NCBI RefSeq assembly: GCF_000702505.1
Contig: NZ_JNIM01000001.1
Span: 5,494,327-5,558,326 of the forward strand
Length of the DNA: 64,000 bases
Direction: 5' to 3'
Origin: Thermogemmatispora carboxidivorans
Lineage (GTDB): Bacteria > Chloroflexota > Ktedonobacteria > Ktedonobacterales > Ktedonobacteraceae
Below the pieces are notes generated by a model. That model was not told where the DNA came from. It saw only the letters and a program-made list of their open reading frames with translations, and did no database searches. Position numbers and translations under genes: made by a program. Position 1 is the first letter of the stretch, and each line of letters starts with the position of its first letter. Positions 51,534-60,379 of the stretch are shown in pieces.

Positions 51534-51939
51534 AAGGCTACTGGATGGGCATCGATGCTGGCTGGATCAAACATGATCCTGTTGGCCTTCGATGGAGAGC
51601 GGTGAGAAGGTTGAGCGGCAGCAACAGATCGGGCAGATGGTCGAGGCTGGAGAGCTGGCGCCAGTAGACAGCCAAAATTGCCCACTCTATGTAGCTCAGG
51701 TGCGTAGCTTATTATAGTACTGGCAGAGCACTGGAGAAGAAGGGTGTCAGTGATTGTCGTGCCCACCAAAAGCAGCTTGCCCTTGCGTTTTTGCTGATGG
51801 TAAGTAAGACCAGGTCTGGAGGGTGCCAGAATCGCGTTAGACATGAGGTAGAAGAGGAGTGACAGTTTTGAGGCAAGGCGTCACTCAGATCCACACAGGA
51901 GATAGAGAGCGAGGCCGAAGGGAAAGGGAGAGGAAGGCT
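51534..51939. other. Spacer between DUF58 and the cytoplasmic pseudokinase
   Basis: About 400 nt. A 41-codon frame from 51592 to 51717 is the only candidate; its ribosome site is poor and it resembles no family. Otherwise empty. Confidence 0.4.
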
Positions 51940-52992
51940 ATGCTGGCATTTCCACCAAGCGAGAGCTTAATTGGTACCACCCTGGGGAACTACTATCTGG
52001 AGCAACTTGTCGGGCGCAACGAGCTGGGGCCGGTTTTTCTGGGCAGCACCGACGAAGGAAGCACCTACCTGGTGCGCTTCATTCTTGCTTCGTGCGCTCT
52101 GGATGTCGAGGAACGTGCGGCATATCAAGAGCGCTTTCTGCAGGTGGCCGGCGAAGTAACGGCGCTCCAGCATCGTCACATTCTGCCTCTGGTCGACTAT
52201 GGGAGCTATCTGGGAGGGTCGTATCTGGTAACGCCCAATCTACCCATGCAGACCCTGATCTCGGCGCTCACTAAAAGCGGCCCGCCCAGCCTGAGCACTA
52301 TCGGCGACTACCTGGAACAGATTGCACAGGGCCTGGAATACGCGCACGAGCAAGGGATCATTCACCGGAACCTCAGCACGGATTGCATCTTTCTGCTGCG
52401 CGATGGGCGCCTCGTCATCGGCGATTTCGGGGTCATGCACCTGCTAGAGCTGGCCACACCTGCAGGCCAGGGCTACCCCGACTATGGCAGCGGCGAGGGG
52501 CGAGCGCCGGAGCAACTACAAGAGCGCTCCTGTGGGCCTTACACCGATGTCTACGCCCTGGGGGCCGTTCTCTACCGACTCTTGACCACACATGCGGTCT
52601 TTCGTGACAGTTCCCGCGAAGGAGTCTATGCGCAGCATCTCCACGCACCCGTCACCTCGCTTCAGCGCTGGCGCAGCGATTTGCCCGAGGCCCTGGACGG
52701 GGTTATCAGACAGGCGATGGAGAAGGAGCCGGCCCGGCGCTTCCAGCGTCCCAGCGACCTGGTCGCCGCCTATCGCCAGGCTGTTGGCTTGCGCGCCGAG
52801 GCTGTCGGGCGAGGCGAAGAGAGCGCCAGCTCACCTTCCGAGGAAGCGGCTCCCAGGGAGCAGCCAGCTGAAGAGGCCGAGCCAGCGTCGCCAGCCGCTG
52901 AGGCCGGGAGCGGGCGAGCCGCCTTATGGCGCCGCCTGCTCAGGCGCCTGCGTGGTCCCAGGAATCGACAAGGCTTCTCCTCAACTGGCTAA
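51940..52992 (+). CDS. Cytoplasmic Ser/Thr pseudokinase
   Basis: 350 residues from the ATG at 51940 (GAGAGGAAGG upstream; the frame from 51859 has no ribosome site). Kinase fold is clear: LGNYYLEQLVGRNELGPVFLG, GLEYAHEQGIIHRNLSTDCIFLL, VIGDFGVMH, RAPEQLQE, DVYALGAVLYRLLT. But the Gly loop is degenerate (GRNELG 25-30), the VAIK Lys is replaced (TYLVRFI, R46), and the catalytic HRD Asp is Asn144 (HRN), while DFG (162-164) is kept. It could still bind nucleotide. No TM helix; the tail is Glu/Ala/Pro-rich and ends basic. It overlaps the convergent DUF6909 gene by 4 nt. Confidence 0.85.
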   Translation: MLAFPPSESLIGTTLGNYYLEQLVGRNELGPVFLGSTDEGSTYLVRFILASCALDVEERAAYQERFLQVAGEVTALQHRHILPLVDYGSYLGGSYLVTPNLPMQTLISALTKSGPPSLSTIGDYLEQIAQGLEYAHEQGIIHRNLSTDCIFLLRDGRLVIGDFGVMHLLELATPAGQGYPDYGSGEGRAPEQLQERSCGPYTDVYALGAVLYRLLTTHAVFRDSSREGVYAQHLHAPVTSLQRWRSDLPEALDGVIRQAMEKEPARRFQRPSDLVAAYRQAVGLRAEAVGRGEESASSPSEEAAPREQPAEEAEPASPAAEAGSGRAALWRRLLRRLRGPRNRQGFSSTG

Positions 52993-54983
52993 GTGAGAGA
53001 AGCCTCCATTGGGCGCGAATCGTCCTGGCCCGACTCGGGTGGCGACTGTCTTCCGTCGCGAACCGCGGCGGCCTCCTCGCGCTGCTCCGTCTTCCCGTAT
53101 CGCTCCTGCACGTAACGGATCTCGCGCTCAAAGATACGGCGGACGATCGCCACGGCGCAGGCATAGGTCGAATCCATGCCGAAGTAGGAGAGGCTGCCGG
53201 CGCCCAGATTCTTGCCGCGGGTGTAGGGGGTATCCGAGGCATAGTGGAGGATGCCGAGATCGTAGGGCAGACGCGCAAAGTTAATATTCTCGCCGATGGG
53301 GTAACGAGTGAGATACTGATCCTCGTAGACGGCATTGAGGTATGGGCCGCTCTCCATCTCCACAACCGTGTAGTTAGCGCTGTAGTAGAAGTCGAAGTAC
53401 TGGCGATTTTGGAGGAAAGTGCCTTTGCCCGAGACGGCTTTCTGATTATCGAGAACCGAGCCATAGATCAGATATGGCTGTACGTCTTGGGCGGAGAAGC
53501 AGTTATCAAGCCAATAGGTATTCTGACTATGCTCGTCCAGCACGACATTGGAGATCATCACATCGCCGATGCTGCCATTGAGGGTGGCCGCTTTGCCCAG
53601 GATGTAGATCCCGAGGATTGTCGACATATTCTCCATGATCTCGCGCAGCATACGATAGGCAGCCATGCCCAGTGGATAATCGATATTCAGAATAATGGCC
53701 TTACTCTTGGCCAGCAGATCCATGCCGGGCATGCGGCAACGGGGGTCAACATCCGTCGGGTGGAGGCGGGCCAGCTCGAAGATCTGCGCATCGATCTCCA
53801 GGCCGTGGCGGGCGCCGACGTGCCAGATGCCGCGCTCCTCTTCCTCGGCGATGCGCTGGTGCATCGCCTCCTGGCCCTGGGGCGTGCGGGCCCACTCGCG
53901 GGCGGCAAAGTACAAGAAATTCTGCCAGTTGCCGGGCACTTCGCCCGACTGCAGCTTGCGGCACTCTTTCGCCAGGTACTGGTCCTGGCCGCTGAGGGCG
54001 AAATCGATCAGCTCAGCCTCACGCCGTAGCACTGAGCCAGAGGTCAGATTGACCAGGCTATGCGTGTTGCTTGAGACGAAGTAGACTGGGCGCTCGCGCA
54101 GCCCCAGCGAGTCGAGCAGGCGCTCGACCGGGGCCCACCATTTGCGTGTGGCGCGAACGAAGCCGACATGGGAGCCGCCGAGCATGCGCAGGGTGAAGCT
54201 CTTGCGCTGGCGTCCGATGATCAGCAGATTCTCCCACAGCCGGTCACCCCAGACCACTTCCAGACGGCGCCAGTCGTCGCCAGCAATGTGCAAGCGCTGG
54301 CGTAGCACCCGCGTGATCTCGGCGAAGACCGGCGAGGAGCGATCCATGCGCGTCGAGAGCAACTGGATCGTTGTCGGGTCGGCATTGATCAGATAGTAGA
54401 GCTTGTTCCACTCGATCTGGAAGGCCACCAGAATCGGGACGATGTCGTCGGTATCGCTCACGCTTGCCACGTAGACCGCCAAGGTTTCCTTGCCATCGTA
54501 GAACCACTTGCGGCGGCGGGCTGGCGCTGTCACAGCTTGCCAGCGATCAACCTGGAAACCCTGCTTGAGAAAGACCTCTTCGGACTGTCCAAGCAGGACG
54601 TGCGTGCAGTAGAGAATAGCTGAGGGCAGGCGCAGAGCGCAGTAAATGAGGGCGGACATATCGGGGTAGGGCGAGCGGGCATCTGGGTGCAGGCTAGAGT
54701 CAATATTGTAGTGGGCCTGGACCAGAGCCTTCAAACTTACCTCGCCCGAGCTACGCAACAGCGTATTGTAGGTCCGAATGTAGAGTTCAACATCACGCTT
54801 ACCCGCCTCATGTTGCCCCTCACCACGCTCTACCATGTATTCATCGCTGCTCTCCCGCGCTACTTCCTCCTGCAGACGCTCGCTATCCTCCTCCTCATTG
54901 ACGAATTCCTCGATACGCTCGCGTGGTTCAAAAGCATCGGGGTCGGGGATACGACGCGGAGGTGTTGGCTTCTTCCTTGGCAT
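52989..54983 (-). CDS. DUF6909-type protein with nucleoside-phosphorylase-like C-terminal domain
   Basis: 664 residues. The first ~60 residues are acidic and charged, then a ~300-residue domain I cannot classify. The C-terminal ~230 residues carry MTA/PNP-type phosphorylase features: ILGIYILGKAATLNGSIGDVMISN (G-x-x-GDV) and YTVVEMESGPYLNAV (the 'MES' ribose-binding Glu/Met-Glu motif). I recall the name DUF6909 for Chloroflexota proteins of this kind, but am not certain. A nucleotide-base cleaving or nucleotide-sensing role is inference. It lies downstream of the methyltransferase and TcmP-like genes on the same strand, with AAGGGGACAG before the ATG. Confidence 0.6.
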   Translation of the reverse strand: MPRKKPTPPRRIPDPDAFEPRERIEEFVNEEEDSERLQEEVARESSDEYMVERGEGQHEAGKRDVELYIRTYNTLLRSSGEVSLKALVQAHYNIDSSLHPDARSPYPDMSALIYCALRLPSAILYCTHVLLGQSEEVFLKQGFQVDRWQAVTAPARRRKWFYDGKETLAVYVASVSDTDDIVPILVAFQIEWNKLYYLINADPTTIQLLSTRMDRSSPVFAEITRVLRQRLHIAGDDWRRLEVVWGDRLWENLLIIGRQRKSFTLRMLGGSHVGFVRATRKWWAPVERLLDSLGLRERPVYFVSSNTHSLVNLTSGSVLRREAELIDFALSGQDQYLAKECRKLQSGEVPGNWQNFLYFAAREWARTPQGQEAMHQRIAEEEERGIWHVGARHGLEIDAQIFELARLHPTDVDPRCRMPGMDLLAKSKAIILNIDYPLGMAAYRMLREIMENMSTILGIYILGKAATLNGSIGDVMISNVVLDEHSQNTYWLDNCFSAQDVQPYLIYGSVLDNQKAVSGKGTFLQNRQYFDFYYSANYTVVEMESGPYLNAVYEDQYLTRYPIGENINFARLPYDLGILHYASDTPYTRGKNLGAGSLSYFGMDSTYACAVAIVRRIFEREIRYVQERYGKTEQREEAAAVRDGRQSPPESGQDDSRPMEASLT

Positions 54984-55129
54984 AAGCTCTGTCCCCTTCT
55001 TCTCTCCTCTGCTGCGCTGCTGTCAAGCAGATCTGAGGGCTACCTGTTCGTTGCTTTCTGGTAATTATAACCTATGCTGTCTACTTGCCCTTGCCAGGGA
55101 ACAGCTCAGGCCAGGCTGCGCCGTTGAGC

Positions 55130-56194
55130 TTAGCTGCGCCGGTTCGCTGCTGGCTTGCGCAGGACAACGATATACTGATGGGCGATATTTGGAACGTAGG
55201 CAGTTGGGTAGCCGTAGGGGCGCAAACGTGTGCCAGCCTGGTACCAGATGATCTCTCCCTTTGGAATAAAGCCCTGCTGGCGGGCGCGCCGGGCGAGGTC
55301 CACATGCGTAAACATATATTCGCCATGCTGGTAGGCGTTGCGCACGATGACGACCATGTATTTGCGCGGCTTCAGGACGCGGAAGCACTGGGCAAATACC
55401 TGCTCCATTGCCTCCAGGTAGGCTTCGTAGCTGGCCAGATTGGCGAGATCGCGCGGGTCATCTGAGCGCATATAATAATCGGTGCGGCGATTGGGGAAGT
55501 CGACGGCATAGCGCCCGTTGCTCATAGTCTGGGCCAGATGGATATTGTAGGGGGGATCGGTGGCAATAAAATCGAAAGAATGCTCGGCGAAGTCCTGCAT
55601 CACTTGCAGGCAGTCGCCCTGGATCAAGGTCTGAGGCTGTAGCGAGTCGCGGTGCTCGCTCAGGATGCGCTGGTAAATCTCTACCCAGCGGGGATTGATT
55701 TCAATACCAATGGCCCGGCGTGGCTTCTTACAGATGGAGGCCCCAATGAGCGTGCCGCCAACGCCCGCGAAAGGATCAAGCACGCACTCGCCAGGCTTGG
55801 TAAAGAATTCGATGAGCTGACTCATCAGCTGCGGCGGCTTGTTGGCCCCGTGCGCTTTACGTAGGTCATGCCCATAGACCGAAGGGTAGTTCGTGATGAG
55901 TACACTTTTGGTGAAATAGAGCCACTCGGCCCCAGTTAATTCATTTAGTGTGTTTTTCTCAGAGACGCTCTCGGTATCCACATCACCCTCCCGTTCTGTA
56001 GTGGCGTTGCTGGGCGAGGGGCTATTTGGATCAGCAGGTTGCTGCTCTGATTCTGGTCGTCTCCTGCGTTTTCCTCTAGGAGGCGTTACCAATAACGTCG
56101 GTTGCCCCATTGACCGACGTTTCCCCCTGGTAACGCCTTCTTTCTCTTCTGTGTTCATCTCTCTTGCCGGTCTCAGGCGTGCTGTGCTGGCCAT
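55130..56194 (-). CDS. DNA methyltransferase (N6-adenine or N4-cytosine, amino-MTase)
   Basis: 354 residues. SAM-binding motif I is LDPFAGVGGTLIGA, preceded by the motif X region KPPQLMSQLIEFF, and the catalytic motif IV is TDPPYN; the order X-I-IV is that of alpha/gamma-type amino-MTases. C-terminal motifs VLKPRKYMVVIVRN and HQYIVVLRK follow. The N-terminal ~85 residues are basic and disordered. No restriction endonuclease is adjacent. The start could be the ATG at 56194, or the ATG at 56158, which has a better ribosome site. Only 27 nt separate it from the TcmP-like gene upstream. Confidence 0.87.
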   Translation of the reverse strand: MASTARLRPAREMNTEEKEGVTRGKRRSMGQPTLLVTPPRGKRRRRPESEQQPADPNSPSPSNATTEREGDVDTESVSEKNTLNELTGAEWLYFTKSVLITNYPSVYGHDLRKAHGANKPPQLMSQLIEFFTKPGECVLDPFAGVGGTLIGASICKKPRRAIGIEINPRWVEIYQRILSEHRDSLQPQTLIQGDCLQVMQDFAEHSFDFIATDPPYNIHLAQTMSNGRYAVDFPNRRTDYYMRSDDPRDLANLASYEAYLEAMEQVFAQCFRVLKPRKYMVVIVRNAYQHGEYMFTHVDLARRARQQGFIPKGEIIWYQAGTRLRPYGYPTAYVPNIAHQYIVVLRKPAANRRS

Positions 56195-56221
56195 AGGTGA
56201 CTATCTGTACGGCTGTCTTCG

Positions 56222-57559
56222 CTAACGTGGGCCGGGCCAGGTCAGCACATCATCTGGACCTGGTACCGGCTCTGAGACCTCGGCCTCTGCTGATGGCGGG
56301 GTAGGACGAGGACGTCGCCATTCGCAGCGGACCAGGCCCTCGCGCAGCAGGCGTTGAATGATGGCATCGTGCTCGGCCTGAGTAAACTGGCCAAAGGTGC
56401 TACTGATGAGCTGCTGACGCAAGTCGGGCCAGCGCCGGCTCCGCAGAGCGCGCCCGGTCTGCAGGGTCCGCTGATAGAGTTGCTCGCGGGCGGTGGCCAG
56501 ACGCTCCTCGCGTCGGGCCTGGAACCAGACGCTGCCAAGCAGGTCCGCCTGACTCTGCTCCTCCAGCCGACGCCAATAGCTGCACACGGCGTCGTTCATA
56601 GCCAGCAGGCTATCCTGGCGACGTGTTGCAAAGAGCAGGGTGTAGGGTGCTGCCTCAATGTGGGCCGGGCCACTCGCTCGTGGCAAAGCGATACGCTGTG
56701 TCAGAGGAAAATGGCGCTGGATCTGAGATAGCAAAAGATCGAGCAATTCGGCGAGCGTCTCCGGCGAGAGCGGCGCCACCTCATCGCGAGGCGCCAGGGC
56801 CCGCCAGCGATCGCTGCGCAGCAGATTGAGCAAAGCGGTGGCCTGCTGCTCCAGACGTCGGGCGGCGCGCAATCGGCTCTCCAGTTGGCGATGCATGATC
56901 AGCAAGCAGAGTTCTGTTGGAGCGGCGCGCTGCGCAAGTGGCTCCAGGTCCTCATAGCGAAAGAGTGCTGGAGCCAGCGGGTTCAGGGCAAAGACTGCCG
57001 GTGCCTGGTCAAGGACCTGCAGGATGGCTGTGGCGGCTTCTGGCCAGGTGGCTGTGACCAGGCCGCCTTCTCTGGGGATCGTCAGCGCGGTCGTGGGCGT
57101 GCTGCTGGAGCTAGGGCTGGGGCGGCTGGTGCTGCGTCCGCTGACTGAACCTGTCAGCAGCAGCCCGTAGAGGGCAAAAGAACGTCCCTCAGCGAGCAGG
57201 CGAGCATGGAGGGCACTCAGTGATTGCAGCCACGGATGCTGCCGCTGAACCTGAGTGCTCCGCCTGCCACGGGAGCTCTGGCGCGCGCTTGGGCTGGGCT
57301 CGCTTTCGGTCTCTGCTTCGCTGCTGCTGGTGGCCTGCTTTCCCCGCTCTGGCTCGCCTCCGAGGGCATCGATCCAGTAGCAGCGCCGGTAGAGTGGATT
57401 CTGGCGCAGTGCCCGGCAATAGCCAGCAAGGTACTCCTCCTGGAGCCAGAGGCGCAAGGAGGTTAGCAGATCTCCCTGGCGAACAGAGCGGGCCCGCGTT
57501 CCCGCACGTGCTGCCATCTGAGAATATTCTTGATCGACATCTGCCCACAGATCATGCAT
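56222..57559 (-). CDS. Three-Cys-motif partner protein (TcmP)-like
   Basis: 445 residues. Features that fit TcmP: LAGYCRALRQNPLYRRCYWIDALGGEPERG (YIDAFAGPG-like loop), FALNPLAPALFRYEDLEPL (DPFG...l-type loop), a helix with TELCLLIMHRQLE, and YTLLFATRRQDSLLAMNDAV (the 'LfaT.h..al..m' stretch). TcmP resembles Rossmann methyltransferase-like folds and normally sits beside a three-Cys-motif protein, which is absent here. A Pro/Ser/Thr insert interrupts the middle. It is probably cotranscribed with the DNA methyltransferase downstream. The assignment is by remembered motifs, hence moderate. Confidence 0.5.
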   Translation of the reverse strand: MHDLWADVDQEYSQMAARAGTRARSVRQGDLLTSLRLWLQEEYLAGYCRALRQNPLYRRCYWIDALGGEPERGKQATSSSEAETESEPSPSARQSSRGRRSTQVQRQHPWLQSLSALHARLLAEGRSFALYGLLLTGSVSGRSTSRPSPSSSSTPTTALTIPREGGLVTATWPEAATAILQVLDQAPAVFALNPLAPALFRYEDLEPLAQRAAPTELCLLIMHRQLESRLRAARRLEQQATALLNLLRSDRWRALAPRDEVAPLSPETLAELLDLLLSQIQRHFPLTQRIALPRASGPAHIEAAPYTLLFATRRQDSLLAMNDAVCSYWRRLEEQSQADLLGSVWFQARREERLATAREQLYQRTLQTGRALRSRRWPDLRQQLISSTFGQFTQAEHDAIIQRLLREGLVRCEWRRPRPTPPSAEAEVSEPVPGPDDVLTWPGPR

Positions 57560-57568
57560 GGTGAACCT

Positions 57569-57598
57569 ATTCTACCACAGGCAATGGTGGATAAGTAA
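57569..57598 (-). promoter_or_regulatory. Promoter close to the TcmP-like start
   Basis: On the minus strand TTACTT (57593-57598), 18-bp spacer, TAGAAT (57569-57574), 9 nt before the ATG. As for recX, the mRNA would have almost no leader. Confidence 0.4.
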
Positions 57599-57657
57599 GC
57601 GGCTGCATCGCTCTCAAGCAGAGAGGCAATGAGCTGAGTGGAGGGGTGAGGCTCCGC

Positions 57658-58911
57658 TCAGCGTCGGCGGGCGCTGCCGAGGCGCTGCAGGGGCAGACCC
57701 AGTACCTGGATGCTCGACGGCTGACGGGGAGCCTGGCGCCCCTTCCACTCGGCCCCGCGTCCGCTCAGGGCCAGCCGCACCGTATCGAGCATCAACAAGC
57801 CGAAGGCTATCCAGCCCACAGGGGCCAGCAGCGACCAGGCGAATGGCTGCTGCTGCTCACGCTCGAAACTGCGACGCGCGCTCACCTGTAGGGCCAGTGT
57901 CAACAAGGCGGGGAGCAGCAGCGGCAAGGATCGCTCCCGCTGGCGTCCCCTGAGTAGCTGGCGCAGAGCGGTTAGCACGCTGAGCAAAGGCAGCAGGCCA
58001 TAGCTGATCAACCCCAGGCCAGCGCCTAGACAGAGCAAAGGGGCTGAGGCCGTCACCGAGTAGACGCTCTTGCGCCAGCCGCGCCAGGCGCTGCGCCAGG
58101 TGGTCCACTGCTCATTAGAGACCAGATCGCGCCCATCGACGAAGTCTTCGCGGCAGCCTTGCCGTTTGAGAAACTGCGCCAGGCCCACGTCGTCGCCGAA
58201 ACTCGAGCGCAGCTCGGGCGCGCTATAGCCACCGCTTGCCTCGTAGGCTGAGCGACGGACCAGCAGATAGTGACCGACGGCCAGCGCCCGGCCAGGCTTC
58301 TGTGGGTTCCGCATCTCTCCTGGGGTCGCAAAGTGGGTCATTAACACGATCCCCGCCGGCGTCAGCAAGCGGGAGCCGCTGCCCACAAGCCGGGCGTCGG
58401 TCAGCATTGAAAGGAAGTCCAGCTGTTGGGCCTGGGCATGGGCCATCATGCGGCGCAGCGCATCGGGCGCATGGAGCGTATCGGCGTCAGTGAAGAGCAG
58501 CCACTCGCCACGTGTCAGGCTGACGCCGGTATGGAGGGCGTGGGCCTTGCCGGCCCAGCCGGCGGGCAGCTCCTCGACGCGATAGACGCGCAGGCGTGCA
58601 TTGCGTTGTTGCCAGATCGCCAGCAGAGCTGGTGTGGCGTCGGTTGAGCCATCGTCAACGACGAACACCTCAAAGTCAGGGTAATCCTGGGCCAGCAGGG
58701 AGGCCAGGCAGGAGCCAATATGTTGCTCCTCGTTGCGCACCGGCACAATGATCGAGACATGGGGGGCCGGGTTGGGCAGGGCCGCCTCAACGGGCGGCGC
58801 TGTCTCTCTGAGTGTGCGTCGAACGCGCCAGAGCTGCCAGCCGGCTCCCAGCGCGGTCAGGCACAGATAGGCGCTGTGCAGCAAGGAAAGAAGACGAAAG
58901 CGTTTCTCCAT
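57658..58911 (-). CDS. GT2 glycosyltransferase, paralogue A (CruG/CrtQ-like)
   Basis: 417 residues. One N-terminal hydrophobic helix, GT-A domain with VSIIVPVRNEEQHIGSCLASLL, VFVVDDGSTDATP, AGKAHALHTG, the D-x-D motif FTDADT, and an acceptor region DLVSNEQWTTWRSAWRGWRK, then two to three C-terminal TM helices. Such GT2 enzymes glycosylate carotenoids or lipids at the membrane. AGGA stands 9 nt before the ATG at 58911, which lies within the 3' end of paralogue B (125-nt overlap). It shares long stretches with paralogues B and C. Confidence 0.85.
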   Translation of the reverse strand: MEKRFRLLSLLHSAYLCLTALGAGWQLWRVRRTLRETAPPVEAALPNPAPHVSIIVPVRNEEQHIGSCLASLLAQDYPDFEVFVVDDGSTDATPALLAIWQQRNARLRVYRVEELPAGWAGKAHALHTGVSLTRGEWLLFTDADTLHAPDALRRMMAHAQAQQLDFLSMLTDARLVGSGSRLLTPAGIVLMTHFATPGEMRNPQKPGRALAVGHYLLVRRSAYEASGGYSAPELRSSFGDDVGLAQFLKRQGCREDFVDGRDLVSNEQWTTWRSAWRGWRKSVYSVTASAPLLCLGAGLGLISYGLLPLLSVLTALRQLLRGRQRERSLPLLLPALLTLALQVSARRSFEREQQQPFAWSLLAPVGWIAFGLLMLDTVRLALSGRGAEWKGRQAPRQPSSIQVLGLPLQRLGSARRR

Positions 58912-60241
58912 TGCAAAGTCCTGTCAAGTAGTGAGCGCGGCAGCCGAAGAGCCTGGTGCTGCCCCTGTCCACGTGAAGGCCCTCAAGAGCGTGGCCCATA
59001 AAGGCCAGCGGATGAACGGCGCGATGTTGTGGCGGAGCGGTACGGCCTTTCCAGGTTGCGCCGCGCCCCTTGAGCACGAGCCGCGTGGTATCGAGCATCA
59101 GCAGGCCAAAGGTGGCCCACCCCGCGGGGGCTGTCAGCGACCAGACCAGCGGCAAGCGATACTCGCGCTCAAAATGTCGCTTCGTATCGATCTGGAAGAA
59201 GAGAGCGAGCGCCGCCAGCGCGCTCGCCAGCAGCGATAGAGGGCCTTGCGCACGCGGCGGCGGCTGCTGCTGCCGAACCCAGCGCCGCCCCTGCCACAAT
59301 TGGCGTGCCAGTGTGAGAGGAGGCAACAGGCCGTAAAGGAGCAGGGCCAGACCCAGAACCATCCCGAGGGGTGGGCTGCTGGCTACCAGACCATAGTTGC
59401 TCTTGCGCATGCCTTCCCAGGCGCTCTTCCAGGTCGTCCATTGGTCATTGAAGACCAGCCCCCGCTCGGCCACAATATCTTCACGGCAGCCGCGACGCTT
59501 GAGATACCAGGCCAGGGTAATATCATCCGAGAAGGTTGAGCGCAGCTCGGGAGCGCTGTAGCCGCCGCAAGCCTGGTAGGCCGAACGGCGTACCAGCAGA
59601 TACTGCCCGACGGCCAGTACGCGCGTTGGCTGATGCGGATCGCGCATCTCGCCCGGCGTCGCCAGCATGGCCAGCAGCGTGGCACCGATCGCGGTGAGCA
59701 GGCGAGCGGCTGCGCCGGGCAGGCGAGTATCGGTAAAGAGGGTCAGCAGATCCAGGCGATGAGCGATAGCATGGGCTACGGCCCGGCGCAGAGTCTGGGA
59801 AGCATGGCGCGTATCAGCATCGGTAAAGAGCAGCCACTCGCCCTGGGTGAGCAAGACGCCGGTATGGAGGGCGTGGGCCTTGCCGGCCCAGCCGGCGGGT
59901 AGCTCCTCGATGCGGTGGACGCGCAGGCGGCTATCGCGCTGCTGCCACGCCGCCAGGCGAGCAGGTGTGGCATCGGTTGAGCCATCGTCGATGACCACGA
60001 CCTCGAAGTCGGGATAGTCCTGGGCCAACAGAGAGGCAAGGCAGTCGTCAATGTGTGCCTCCTCGTTGCGCACAGGCAGAATAATGGAGACATGAGGAGG
60101 AGGCTCCGGCAGAGGAGCCTCATCGAGTGTGGTCAGCTCTTTGATTCCCTTCTTGATGCGATGGCGCTGCCAGAAAGCAACCAGGGCGATGAAGAGCAAG
60201 AAAATCAACTGCAGCTGTAAGAAGAACTGCGAGAGCTTCAT
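58787..60241 (-). CDS. GT2 glycosyltransferase, paralogue B, with a C-terminal read-through extension
   Basis: 484 residues from the ATG at 60241 (GAGGTG upstream). The same domain order as its neighbours: VSIILPVRNEEAHIDDCLASLL, VVVIDDGSTDATP, FTDADTRHAS, VFNDQWTTWKSAWEGMRK, C-terminal TM helices. After GRGATWKGR, where paralogues A and C end within 20 residues, this one continues about 85 residues of Arg/Ser/Leu-rich sequence into the start of paralogue A. The extension has no domain and looks like loss of the original stop after tandem duplication. Confidence 0.83.
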   Translation of the reverse strand: MKLSQFFLQLQLIFLLFIALVAFWQRHRIKKGIKELTTLDEAPLPEPPPHVSIILPVRNEEAHIDDCLASLLAQDYPDFEVVVIDDGSTDATPARLAAWQQRDSRLRVHRIEELPAGWAGKAHALHTGVLLTQGEWLLFTDADTRHASQTLRRAVAHAIAHRLDLLTLFTDTRLPGAAARLLTAIGATLLAMLATPGEMRDPHQPTRVLAVGQYLLVRRSAYQACGGYSAPELRSTFSDDITLAWYLKRRGCREDIVAERGLVFNDQWTTWKSAWEGMRKSNYGLVASSPPLGMVLGLALLLYGLLPPLTLARQLWQGRRWVRQQQPPPRAQGPLSLLASALAALALFFQIDTKRHFEREYRLPLVWSLTAPAGWATFGLLMLDTTRLVLKGRGATWKGRTAPPQHRAVHPLAFMGHALEGLHVDRGSTRLFGCRAHYLTGLCNGETLSSSFLAAQRLSVPDRAGSRLAALARSTHTQRDSAAR

Positions 60242-60379
60242 GCCAGACACCTCGCCTGTGTAAGGCAGGCCCGCCAAGGGGCGGTCACGCTATACCGCAG
60301 CTCCGCTGTCGCCGCTGAAGGAGCGGCGCCTTCTGTCCACGGGCCTGGGCAGCGGAGCTGTGCTTAGACTATTGTCATC

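Noticed and set aside
51592..51717. 41-codon frame in the spacer after DUF58
   Set aside because: No convincing ribosome site, no family; kept only as a note.
52926..54029. 367-residue plus-strand frame
   Set aside because: Antisense shadow of the DUF6909-type gene; repetitive Val/Ile/Ala composition of reversed codons.
58968..58980. CACGTGAA similar to half a parS site
   Set aside because: Only the core and one half match; the left half (CCTGTC) does not, and it lies far from the cluster inside the GT2 region.
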